A DNA stretch of 48,453 nucleotides from CAYLGY01 sp964383325. Its GTDB lineage: Bacteria > Pseudomonadota > Alphaproteobacteria > Rhizobiales > Rhizobiaceae. The stretch lies in NCBI GenBank assembly GCA_964383325.1, contig CAYLGY010000007.1, positions 1-48,453 of the forward strand, written 5' to 3'. Every line of letters begins with the position of its first letter. Position 1 is the first letter of the stretch. Of this stretch, positions 40,166 through 47,951 are shown one piece after another. A program made the position numbers and the translations under genes. Under the pieces are notes generated by a model. That model did no database searches, was not told the origin of the DNA, and saw nothing but the letters and a program-made list of their open reading frames with translations.

Positions 40166-40906
40166 TCAGGGCCCCGCTTTCTCATGGATGGTGCTCTGCT
40201 CCAGAAAGCTAACCAGTTCGGCGATGCTGGCGACGCGGAGCTGCGCGGAAGTGGCACCCGCGCCAATCTTGACCGTAACCCCGCCCATTCGGTTCACAGT
40301 CTCGAACCCGGCTTCGTCAGTGAAGTCGTCGCCGGCGAAAAAGGCTGTCCGACCGGCGAAGGGCGCCTCGCGCATGAAATCGGCGATGGCGTCCCCCTTG
40401 TTGCGCCGCGACAGGGTCAGTTCGACCACCATCTTGCCTCGCAGCATTGCAAGCGTCGGAAATTCGTGCAGGAAGCCTGCTGCGAAGGCAAGGCTGTCAG
40501 CCTCCAGCTCGGGTCGCTGGCGGTAATGCAGCGCAACAGCTCCGGGCTTGGTCTCGACGACGAGACCAGATCGCATGCGAGCGAATCCCCTGACACGGGA
40601 TGCAATCGACCGCTCGGCCTCTCTATCGTAGATCGCATGATACACCTTGCCGGCGGCGTCGCGCCGTTCTGCTCCGTGGATTCCCGCCAGCGGCAAGTGC
40701 AGGGGCGACAGCATCGCATCGAGCTGCGCGACGCTCCGCCCGGAAATGACCGCGACCGCACCCTTGGCGAGCCGGACCAGCCGGCGCAGCATTTCCCGCG
40801 CACCGGGATGGATGACAGCCTGATCCGGCTTGCCCGCGATTTCGGCGAGCGTCCCGTCGAAGTCGAGGAAAAAGGCGGTGCTTTCAGGCTGCAGGTGAAT
40901 TTGCAT
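40166..40906 (-). CDS. otsB: trehalose-6-phosphate phosphatase
   Basis: HAD-type phosphatase releasing trehalose from its 6-phosphate. The 246-residue protein has the catalytic FFLDFDGTLAEIAG (both Asp), VISGRSVAQLD, HGAERRDAAG and the metal-binding FFAGDDFTDEAGF. I chose MQIHLQPES as the start, since it begins just before the HAD motif; an upstream extension to 40993 would run through the promoter region and has no similarity. It is first in the otsB-otsA unit and divergent from csbD. Confidence 0.95.
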   Translation of the reverse strand: MQIHLQPESTAFFLDFDGTLAEIAGKPDQAVIHPGAREMLRRLVRLAKGAVAVISGRSVAQLDAMLSPLHLPLAGIHGAERRDAAGKVYHAIYDREAERSIASRVRGFARMRSGLVVETKPGAVALHYRQRPELEADSLAFAAGFLHEFPTLAMLRGKMVVELTLSRRNKGDAIADFMREAPFAGRTAFFAGDDFTDEAGFETVNRMGGVTVKIGAGATSAQLRVASIAELVSFLEQSTIHEKAGP

Positions 40907-40950
40907 GAACTCCGCATTTCTAGCATGTGGCTCGAGACGAGGCAAATGCC

Positions 40951-40975
40951 GGAACCTATTCGAGCGTGAACCGTT
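40951..40975 (+). promoter_or_regulatory. EcfG-type general stress promoter for csbD
   Basis: GGAAC (40951-40955), a 16-base spacer and CGTT (40972-40975) match exactly the consensus for the alphaproteobacterial general stress sigma factor (EcfG/SigT: GGAAC-N16-17-CGTT). The ATG of csbD is 29 bases after the -10 element. CsbD-family genes are typical targets of this regulon. Confidence 0.75.
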
Positions 40976-40977
40976 CC
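40953..40977 (-). promoter_or_regulatory. overlapping EcfG-like promoter for otsB-otsA
   Basis: Read leftward, GGAAC (40977-40973), a 16-base spacer and GGTT (40956-40953) differ from the EcfG consensus only at the first base of the -10 element. The otsB ATG is about 46 bases downstream. The elements for both directions occupy the same 27 bases. Confidence 0.5.
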
Positions 40978-41004
40978 TCGGCGGGGAGAACAAGGAGTAT
41001 GCAA

Positions 41005-41208
41005 ATGGACTGGAATCGAGTGGAAGGCAACTGGAAGCAATTCAAGGGCAAGGTCAAGGAACAGTGGGGCAAGCTGACCGATGACGATCTCGATCAGATC
41101 GCAGGCAAGCGCGATCAGCTCGAAGGCAAGATCCAGGAGCGTTACGGAATCGAGAAGGACCGTGTTTCCCGCGAGATCGACGACTGGTACGGCCGCCAGG
41201 GCTGGTAG
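41005..41208 (+). CDS. CsbD family stress-response protein
   Basis: The 67-residue, highly charged protein begins MDWNRVEGNWKQFKGKVKEQWG and continues with KLTDDDLDQIAGKRDQLEGKIQERYG, the two halves of the CsbD (UPF0337) domain. These small proteins accumulate in stress and stationary phase; the molecular role is not known. Two ATGs are available; the second (41005) has GGAG at a 7-base spacing, whereas the first (40999) is only one base from it. Preceded by an EcfG promoter and followed by an intrinsic terminator, it is a single-gene unit. Confidence 0.95.
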   Translation: MDWNRVEGNWKQFKGKVKEQWGKLTDDDLDQIAGKRDQLEGKIQERYGIEKDRVSREIDDWYGRQGW

Positions 41209-41251
41209 GTAGGATCGTCCCGGCTTCCGACTTCGAATGTTGCCCTATGAT

Positions 41252-41279
41252 GAGCCGCAGCAATGCGGCTCACTTTTTT
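41252..41279 (+). terminator. intrinsic terminator of csbD
   Basis: GAGCCGC (41252-41258) and GCGGCTC (41265-41271) form a perfect 7-bp stem with a 6-base loop, followed by ACTTTTTT (to 41279). It begins 43 bases after the csbD stop. Confidence 0.85.
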
Positions 41280-41428
41280 CGGGCGTCGACATGTACCAAC
41301 GTCGAAATCGAGGTGGCCAGCAATTATCCACGCAAGCTTCTCAGATCACGGCCTGTTGGCAGAATTCTCAAAGAAAAGCGGCGACGCTCGGGCGGAACGC
41401 CGCCGCCGGTCAGGCGATATGCCTGGGA

Positions 41429-42964
41429 CTATTTCCATTGCGACCTGTAGAAATGAGGGATCTCGTCGGGGCTTGGCGTGAAATCCAGATCGCTCGTATA
41501 GGTATAGTAGCGCACCTGGCTGAAAAGTGGGACCCAATAGGCCTCTTCAGCAATTTTCAGCAGAGCTTTCCGATAATGCTCCTTCCGAACCTCTGGATCG
41601 TTCGATGTGTCGGCGATGCCAAGCCATTCGTGGAGTTCGGCATCTTGAGCGTAGTCGTCCGCTGTTTCTCTGAACCAGGCGCTCGTAATGGCCGAGACGT
41701 CATTTATCCCGGCGGAGCCCCAGCTCATATGTGCCAACGAGGTATTGCCTTCCTGCATGAGTGGCTTGAATGCGGAATACTGAATGAGATTGAGCTGGGC
41801 ATTGATTCCGACTGCGTGCAGGTAGCCGACGATGGCTTCTACATGCGGCCGGTCGCGATAGGCATGGATCGTGACGGTGAAACCGTCTGGATAGCCTGCT
41901 TCGGCAAGAAGCTGCTTGGCTTTTTCCGGATTATATTCGTAACGCGTCGCGCCTTCGTCCGTGCAGCCGACCTGGCTCGGATAGCATGCCGTGTGGATGA
42001 CCTTCGCCTCTTCTCCCACCAGATTCTTCGCCATCGCGTCCCTGTCAATTGCATGATTGACGGCCCGTCGTACCCGGACATCCTGGAATGGATTAGGCCC
42101 CGATCGCCCGGCGGCGTCCATCGAGATTGCGCTGACCCTGAGCGTTGGACCGGAGGACATTGAAATGTGGCCCATGTTATTCAGGCTCTCCGCCGTATCT
42201 CTGGGCAGCGAGTAAACCCAATCGACGCCACCGGTAATGAGTTCGGCCAATAGTGCTTGCTGATCGGTGATGGTTCTGAACACCAGCTTGCCGATCTTGG
42301 GCGTTCCCTTGGGACCGCCAGTGAAGTAATCCGAATTCTTCTCCAGCACTACCCTTTCACCCGGCACGAACTCTGCAACCTTGTAAGGCCCGGTGCAGTT
42401 TGGGACCACGGCGCCCCAGTCACGCAGCTTTGCGCCACCGGGCCCCTGGATTTCCGGGGCAGCGTCGTAATGGCCAACGGGGTAGATCGGAGTAACGCCA
42501 GACAGGTACTCCATCACCGCGGGCGTCGGCGTCTTGAAGTGGAAGCGGACCTTGTCCTCCGCCAACGCTTCGACACTCTCAACCCACTCAACCGAAAGCG
42601 GGAATGACACGTTATGATCCGGATTCGACGTATGGGTGAAAGTATAGACAACGTCCTCGGCCGAAAATGGCTTGCCATCATGGAACTTGACTCCTTGGCG
42701 CAAGGTGAAGTCAAGAGTCAGTTCGTCCACCCAATCATAGGAAGTCGCAAGAAGCGGTTCATACCCACCGTTGACAACATCGCGCTGCACCAGCGAGTCG
42801 CAGATATGATACGCAAGAATGAAATTCTCCATCACGTTCTGATAGTAAAAATCCGCGCTATCAACCGCGACTTCAGTCGACCAGACCAGTGTGTCGTCTG
42901 CCTTTCCGGCCTGGGCTACACCTGTCAGTGAAGCCAAAATCGGAATCCAGATTAGCCTTTTCAT
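41429..42964 (-). CDS. oligopeptide-type ABC substrate-binding protein (SBP_bac_5)
   Basis: The 511-residue periplasmic protein has a signal peptide (MKRLIWIPILASLTGVAQAGKA) and a family 5 binding domain: LAYHICDSLVQRDVVNGGYEPLLATSYDW, FTLRQGVKFHDGKPFSAEDVVYTF, VRRAVNHAIDRDAMAKNLVGE, KAKQLLAEAGYPDGFTVTI. Relatives bind peptides, nickel, opines or sugars; the ligand is unknown. GGGAGA lies eight bases before the chosen ATG. No permease or ATPase genes adjoin it: leftward comes csbD on the other strand, rightward the E2 gene after a 264-base gap. It is therefore an orphan component. Confidence 0.93.
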   Translation of the reverse strand: MKRLIWIPILASLTGVAQAGKADDTLVWSTEVAVDSADFYYQNVMENFILAYHICDSLVQRDVVNGGYEPLLATSYDWVDELTLDFTLRQGVKFHDGKPFSAEDVVYTFTHTSNPDHNVSFPLSVEWVESVEALAEDKVRFHFKTPTPAVMEYLSGVTPIYPVGHYDAAPEIQGPGGAKLRDWGAVVPNCTGPYKVAEFVPGERVVLEKNSDYFTGGPKGTPKIGKLVFRTITDQQALLAELITGGVDWVYSLPRDTAESLNNMGHISMSSGPTLRVSAISMDAAGRSGPNPFQDVRVRRAVNHAIDRDAMAKNLVGEEAKVIHTACYPSQVGCTDEGATRYEYNPEKAKQLLAEAGYPDGFTVTIHAYRDRPHVEAIVGYLHAVGINAQLNLIQYSAFKPLMQEGNTSLAHMSWGSAGINDVSAITSAWFRETADDYAQDAELHEWLGIADTSNDPEVRKEHYRKALLKIAEEAYWVPLFSQVRYYTYTSDLDFTPSPDEIPHFYRSQWK

Positions 42965-43228
42965 GGTGATTTCTCCCATCCTCACCTGACGTCCGGAATG
43001 ACGGTAAGTGATATCGCCACCCTCGGGAACTCCAATTTGCGGTATTGGAGCGCATGCCTGATCGGCATTGGCACCCCCTCCCGATTGCCTACAGGATCAC
43101 GACGGCGCGGCTCCTGTTCTGCAGCCTCGCTGCGGCCGTTTCCGGTCGTCCGCACGGCTTCCGCCGATGCGCCTTTATTTCCGGGATTGTGCCCGACCCG
43201 GGTGATACGGGCGGCGCGCGACATCATG
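42965..43228. other. 264-base gap before the orphan binding-protein gene
   Basis: This should contain the promoter of the leftward binding-protein gene and the 3' end of the 2-oxoacid dehydrogenase operon. Open frames exist on both strands but show no family motif or ribosome binding site. I see no clear terminator. Confidence 0.3.
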
Positions 43229-44611
43229 TCAACGCGTTCCTGCCAGCTCGCCAGCCCAATCATGCATCTCGAGTACATGCTTCAGTTGCGCCAGGAAGGC
43301 TGCCGAATAGGCGCCATCGAATGCGCGATGGTCAAAGCTCTGCGCGACGATTCCGACCGGGTGAATAGCGATGGAATCGCCTTCTTCGCCTTCGATGACG
43401 ACGGGTTTCTTGCGCACGGCGTCGGTAGAAAGGATTGCGACCTGCGGCAGGTTGACGATCGGGGCAGTGAACAGCGTGCCGAATGTGCCATTGTTGGAGA
43501 TCGAATAGGTGCAGCCGGTCAAATCGTCCGGCAGCAGCTTGCCCGACCGGGCCTTCTCCACCTGCCGTTCAATCGACTCGGCTAGTTCGGCGGTCGTCAT
43601 CTTGTCTGCATTTCGAACAACCGGCACGACCAACCCGTTGTGTGACAAGTCGACAGCGATACCGAGATTGACCTCGGGGGCGATTATCAGCCCGTCATCC
43701 TCGATCCTGGAATTTATCCGCGGAAAGTCCCGGATGGCGATGCAGACCGCGCGTGCGACGAACGGCAGATAGGTAAGCCTTACGCCGTGACGGGCCTCGA
43801 AATCCGCCTTGCAGGTACGCCGCACCCTGTCGATCGCCGCGAAGTCCACCTCGCTCGCCTGGAAAACGTGCGGTACGTTCTGCCAGGATCGCTGCAGCCG
43901 CTGCCCGGTTTGCCGGCGAAGATTGTTGAACGGTACCGACTGGCCGGGCGCTTCGGGTGGCGGGATGCGGGCGTCGCGAGCACGCTGCCGGGATGACCCG
44001 GCACTGCGCTCGTGCAGCGCCGTATCGACCTCGGCCTTGCCGATCCGCCAGGCTCCCTTTGACTTCACGGACTCCGCAAGTCCGCGAATATCGATGTCGT
44101 ACTGGCCGATCAAACGCCTCGCCAACGGTGTAACTTTCAGTCCGAGGGGGCCCTCGGCCTTGCCCCAATTCTCTGTTGGCGTGTTTGTCTCGGCGAAGGG
44201 GGCGAGCTTGAAAGGTTCCCGGGCAACATTGTTCTGTACCGGCGCATTCCGTTGCGGCCATTCTCCCGGCCGGTCCTCCACAGCCGCGGGGGAGGGTATT
44301 GCCGGCGAGGGCGCTGCCGTCCCCGCTTCCATCGCCTTTCCGGGCGCATCATCAGCCGCACCCGAACGTGCCAAGGCACCGACTTCTCCGATCACGGCCA
44401 CCACCGTACCTACCGGTACCGTCTCGCCGCTCCGCACGAATACCTCCGCGAGCGTCCCCGAGATCAGAGCCTGTATCTCCATTGTGACCTTTTCGGTTTC
44501 GACCTCGAACAGATTCTCACCGGCCTCGACCTTTTCGCCCGGTGACTTCAACCAGCTTGTGATCTTGCCTTCGGCGACGGTTTCGCCGAGCTGTGGCATC
44601 ACGACTTCCAT
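43229..44611 (-). CDS. 2-oxoacid dehydrogenase E2 (dihydrolipoamide acyltransferase)
   Basis: Core of a 2-oxoacid dehydrogenase complex, moving the acyl group from E1 to CoA through lipoyl-lysine. The 460 residues contain one lipoyl domain (1-75; Lys41 in VETEKVTMEIQ), an Ala/Pro linker, a peripheral-subunit-binding domain (VTPLARRLIGQYDIDIRGL) and the catalytic domain with DHRAFDG near the C-terminus (His428, Asp432). GGAGG precedes the start. It is the last gene of the leftward operon, 254 bases after the nearer E1 beta gene. The complex could be pyruvate, acetoin or branched-chain type; sequence alone does not decide. No E3 gene is seen. Confidence 0.93.
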   Translation of the reverse strand: MEVVMPQLGETVAEGKITSWLKSPGEKVEAGENLFEVETEKVTMEIQALISGTLAEVFVRSGETVPVGTVVAVIGEVGALARSGAADDAPGKAMEAGTAAPSPAIPSPAAVEDRPGEWPQRNAPVQNNVAREPFKLAPFAETNTPTENWGKAEGPLGLKVTPLARRLIGQYDIDIRGLAESVKSKGAWRIGKAEVDTALHERSAGSSRQRARDARIPPPEAPGQSVPFNNLRRQTGQRLQRSWQNVPHVFQASEVDFAAIDRVRRTCKADFEARHGVRLTYLPFVARAVCIAIRDFPRINSRIEDDGLIIAPEVNLGIAVDLSHNGLVVPVVRNADKMTTAELAESIERQVEKARSGKLLPDDLTGCTYSISNNGTFGTLFTAPIVNLPQVAILSTDAVRKKPVVIEGEEGDSIAIHPVGIVAQSFDHRAFDGAYSAAFLAQLKHVLEMHDWAGELAGTR

Positions 44612-44865
44612 GCTTTCCTCCTGCCCAATTCGGCCGCCGACTCGCACCTCACCAAATCAACGAGACCTGTTCCGCCACCTGGAATTCCACCAAGACCGCA
44701 ATACCAGCTCCCGGCCGTTACCGGGCCGCCTCATTCCGCTGCAAGCCGCCGCTGGATCGGTACCGAGGCCTTATCTGAATCGGAACATGTCGACGTCCGG
44801 CCGCCTGATTCGTTACGTCCCCCGCCGCCGAATGGGAGCTGCGCCTGGACCTCCGGATCCGTGTT

Positions 44866-45855
44866 TCATGGCTTCCACCCGTTCATCGTCCGGCTGATCT
44901 TCTCGGCGATGAGGTCAGGCGTCGGCAGCACGATGTCCTCCAGATTGTCTGCCGCCGGCAGCGGGATATGCGGCGTGGTAATCCTGACAATCGGCCCGTC
45001 GAGGTCGTAGAAGCATTCGTCGGCGGCGATCGAGGCGATCTCAGCGCCCCAACCGCAGAGCCGGGGGTTCTCTTCCACAGTGTAGAGCCGCCCGGTTCTG
45101 GCGACCGAGCCGAGGATTGTCTGAGTATCGAGCGGCACCAGCGAGCGGACGTCGATCACTTCCGCGTCAATGCCGTGTTCGGCCATGAGCCTATCCGCTG
45201 CTGCCATGGCGCGCGGCACCATCATCGCCAGGGCCACGATGGTCGCGTCCTTGCCCGGCCTTAGCACCTTGGCCGTACCGAGCGTGTCGATGATTTCGCC
45301 GTCCGGCACCTCGCCCCTGGTGGAGTAGAGCGATTTGTGCTCGAAGAAGATCACCGGGTCGTCGCTACGGACAGAGGCGGCCAGCAAGCCGACCACATCG
45401 GCGGGAGTCGACGGCGCCACGACCTTCAGGCCGGGAATCATCATCGCCCAGTTCTCCAATGACTGGGAATGCTGGGCGCCGAAACGTGAGCCGGCACCAT
45501 TGGCGGTCCGTACCACGAGCGGACAGCCGATTTGTCCGTTGGTCATGTAGCGGATCTTGGGAATTTCATTCGCGATGAAATCGAAGCAGACGGCCAGGAA
45601 ATCGGAAAACATGATCTCCGCGATCGGCCGGAGGCCCGTCATTGCAGCGCCCATCGCTGCACCGAGGATTGCCTGCTCGGAGATCGGTGTGTCCCGCACA
45701 CGCTGCTCCCCGAATTCCTCAAGAAGGCCGACGGAGGTTTTCAGAACGCTGCCAGCCTTGGCAACGTCCTCGCCAAGAAAGACTACGTTCGGATCGCGGC
45801 GTAGTTCCTGCGCCATGCCGCGTGTGACAGCGTCGCGATAGGTCAGTTCCGCCAT
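44866..45855 (-). CDS. 2-oxoacid dehydrogenase E1 beta subunit (pair 1)
   Basis: The 329-residue transketolase-like subunit pairs with E1 alpha to bind thiamine diphosphate. Motifs: LTYRDAVTRGMAQELRRDPNVVFLGEDV, DTPISEQAILGAAMGAAMTGLRPIAEIMFSDF, NGAGSRFGAQHSQSLENWAMMIPGLKVVAPSTPADVVGLL, and a C-terminal EVIDVRSLVPLDTQTIL domain. Its ATG lies inside the 3' end of E1 alpha with a 13-base overlap. About 40-50 percent of positions look the same as in the second E1 beta gene at 46971. Confidence 0.94.
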   Translation of the reverse strand: MAELTYRDAVTRGMAQELRRDPNVVFLGEDVAKAGSVLKTSVGLLEEFGEQRVRDTPISEQAILGAAMGAAMTGLRPIAEIMFSDFLAVCFDFIANEIPKIRYMTNGQIGCPLVVRTANGAGSRFGAQHSQSLENWAMMIPGLKVVAPSTPADVVGLLAASVRSDDPVIFFEHKSLYSTRGEVPDGEIIDTLGTAKVLRPGKDATIVALAMMVPRAMAAADRLMAEHGIDAEVIDVRSLVPLDTQTILGSVARTGRLYTVEENPRLCGWGAEIASIAADECFYDLDGPIVRITTPHIPLPAADNLEDIVLPTPDLIAEKISRTMNGWKP

Positions 45856-46862
45856 GCCCAGCCTCCATCAGCGTAAACGTCAGTTGTCAGGATATCTTCG
45901 GGCGGCATCGGCGCCGCCTTGCAGGCCTCCGTCGCGGCGTCAATCTTGGCCATGGACTCCCTTTCGATCGCTGCGATCCTCTCCGGATCGATGCCGAACT
46001 CGGTCACACGCGACCTGTATATCTTGAGCGGATCCTTCTCGAGCCACCTTTCCAGTTCGCCCGGCGGCCGATAGGTCGCCGGATCGGCGCGCGAGTGTCC
46101 GGCGTGACGATAGGTCTTGCATTCAATGAGCGACGGCCCTTTGCCAGACCGCGCCTTGTTGAAAGCTTCGAGGGCGACGCGATAGACGGCATCCGCGTCG
46201 TTGCCGTCGACGATGATCCGCTCCAGCCCATAGGCGCAGGCCCTGTCTGCAGCTGGATGTTCGACCCCTTCCGGAATCATGTCCGCGATCGGCGAGTACT
46301 CCATATAGACGTTGTTCTCGCAGACGAAGACGACCGGCAGTTTCCACAATGCGGCAAGGTTCAACGCCTCGTGGAAGGCGCCGATATTTGTCGTACCGTC
46401 GCCGAAGAAGCAAACGGTCACGTCATCCTGGCCGAGATATTGCGCGCGCCATGCTGCGCCGTTGGCAATGCAGAGATGCGCGCCGATAATGGAGTAGGAC
46501 CCCAGCATGTGATGCTCTGCGGAGGTGAGGTGCATGGACCCGCCCTTTCCGCGCATCAGCCCATTGTCGCGCTGCATCAACTCACCGAGTATTTTTTCCA
46601 TCGGTACGCCGCGACCGAGTGTGTGGGCGTGTCCGCGATAGGTGCAGAAGGTAAGGTCGTTTTCTCTCATGGCTGTAGCGAAGCCTGCGGCAATCGCCTC
46701 TTGCCCGAGCGACAAATGGCAGGTGCCCTTTACGAGGTTCTGCAGAAAGAGTTCCCAGACCCGCTTTCCGAAGTCGCGCATCTCGACTTGTTGGCGATAG
46801 AGTTCCAGCCTGGTTTCCGGATCGATGTCATCATTCGGGCGTTTCTTGCTCACAGCATCCAT
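45843..46862 (-). CDS. 2-oxoacid dehydrogenase E1 alpha subunit (pair 1)
   Basis: The 339-residue thiamine-diphosphate subunit decarboxylates the 2-oxoacid. Motifs: LYRQQVEMRDFGKRVWELF, CHLSLGQEAIAAG, FCTYRGHAHTLGRGV, GKGGSMHLT, and the GDGTTNIGAFHEALNLAALWKLPVVFVCENN thiamine-binding GDG...NN motif, followed by KTYRHAGHSRADPATYR around the phosphorylation-loop region. It resembles the acetoin/pyruvate E1 group (short alpha subunit). I chose MDAVSKKRPN because GGGAGG lies five bases before it; ATGs 14 and 21 codons upstream are weaker. Confidence 0.93.
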   Translation of the reverse strand: MDAVSKKRPNDDIDPETRLELYRQQVEMRDFGKRVWELFLQNLVKGTCHLSLGQEAIAAGFATAMRENDLTFCTYRGHAHTLGRGVPMEKILGELMQRDNGLMRGKGGSMHLTSAEHHMLGSYSIIGAHLCIANGAAWRAQYLGQDDVTVCFFGDGTTNIGAFHEALNLAALWKLPVVFVCENNVYMEYSPIADMIPEGVEHPAADRACAYGLERIIVDGNDADAVYRVALEAFNKARSGKGPSLIECKTYRHAGHSRADPATYRPPGELERWLEKDPLKIYRSRVTEFGIDPERIAAIERESMAKIDAATEACKAAPMPPEDILTTDVYADGGWAWRN

Positions 46863-46970
46863 GAATGCCTCCCTGGTGCCTCCCTGAAGCTGGCCGATTG
46901 CCATCGGCCCGCGGCGAAAGGTCAAATCAGTAACAATCGGTGATCGGCAGACCCTCTGTCGGGCGGAAGG

Positions 46971-47951
46971 TCAGCCGGTCATCATCTGCCGAACGCGCTG
47001 CGCGACATGCCTTTCCGTCACGCGGAACTCGCCTTCCAGCGTCGGGGCGTAACCCACATGAATGCGCGGAGCGCCCAGGCGGGCTGGTGGCATCTTCAGT
47101 CGAGCACCAGCACGTTCAGCCACGGTCAGCGCTACCTCACCGGCAAATCCTCCGACCTGAACACTTTCCTGCGGCACCAGCAGCCTCCCGGTCTTGCCGA
47201 CGGAAGCCAGGACGGTCTCGATATCCCAGGGCCACAACGTTCTCAGGTCGATGACCTCAGCGTGAATCCCCTCCATGGCCAGCTGGTCGGCAGCTGCGAG
47301 GGCCAGCAGAACCATCCTCGACCAGGCGACGAGTGTGATATCGGTTCCCTCCCGCACGATGCGTGCCTTGCCGATCTCCACGAGGCGGTCGTCCTCGGGG
47401 ACTTCGCCTGTCGACGCCCAGAGTTCCTTGTGCTCCAGGAGTACGACCGGGTCGTCGCTGCGGATCGAAGCCTTCAGCAATCCCTTGCCGTCCGCAGGCG
47501 TAGCCGGCGCCACGACGACCAGCCCGGGTGTATGCACCCACCACGCTTCGTTGGACAGGCAGTGCTGTGCGCCAAACCCACGGCGGGTTCCGATTGGCTG
47601 ACGCACAACGAGCGGGACCCGTGCCTGGCCGCCGAACATGTAACGGATCTTGGACGCCTGATTGACGAGTTCGTCCACGGCGCACAGCCCGAAGTCGGCT
47701 GCCCGAAGATCCGCAACGGGTCGTGTGCCGGCGACGGCTGCCCCGACCGCGGCGCCCAGAATCGTCGACTCCGAAATTGGCGTGTCCACCACCCGCCGGG
47801 CACCAAACTCGTCAATCAAGCCGAAATATTGTGTGGCACTTGTGCCGTGTCCCGTGCTCAGATCCTCGCCAAGTGTCCAGACCAACGGATCGCGGCGCAT
47901 CTCCTCGGCAAGTCCATCGCGGACAGCATCCGCGAATGTCAGCTCAGCCAT
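46971..47951 (-). CDS. 2-oxoacid dehydrogenase E1 beta subunit (pair 2)
   Basis: The 326-residue second E1 beta subunit shares the same order of motifs with pair 1: LTFADAVRDGLAEEMRRDPLVWTLGEDL, DTPISESTILGAAVGAAVAGTRPVADL, GFGAQHCLSNEAWWVHTPGLVVVAPATPADGKGLL, EVIDLRTLWPWDIETVL. Where pair 1 has AGSRFGAQHSQSLENW it has TRRGFGAQHCLSNEAW, differences near the active-site mouth that suggest another substrate. The start MAELTFADA overlaps E1 alpha pair 2 by 13 bases. GGGGGC lies upstream. Confidence 0.93.
   Translation of the reverse strand: MAELTFADAVRDGLAEEMRRDPLVWTLGEDLSTGHGTSATQYFGLIDEFGARRVVDTPISESTILGAAVGAAVAGTRPVADLRAADFGLCAVDELVNQASKIRYMFGGQARVPLVVRQPIGTRRGFGAQHCLSNEAWWVHTPGLVVVAPATPADGKGLLKASIRSDDPVVLLEHKELWASTGEVPEDDRLVEIGKARIVREGTDITLVAWSRMVLLALAAADQLAMEGIHAEVIDLRTLWPWDIETVLASVGKTGRLLVPQESVQVGGFAGEVALTVAERAGARLKMPPARLGAPRIHVGYAPTLEGEFRVTERHVAQRVRQMMTG

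Noticed and set aside
44648..44865. Possible small gene between E1 beta and E2
   Set aside because: Only short motif-less frames exist; a CCCGG/CCGGG hairpin (44710-44725) is present but has no T-run.
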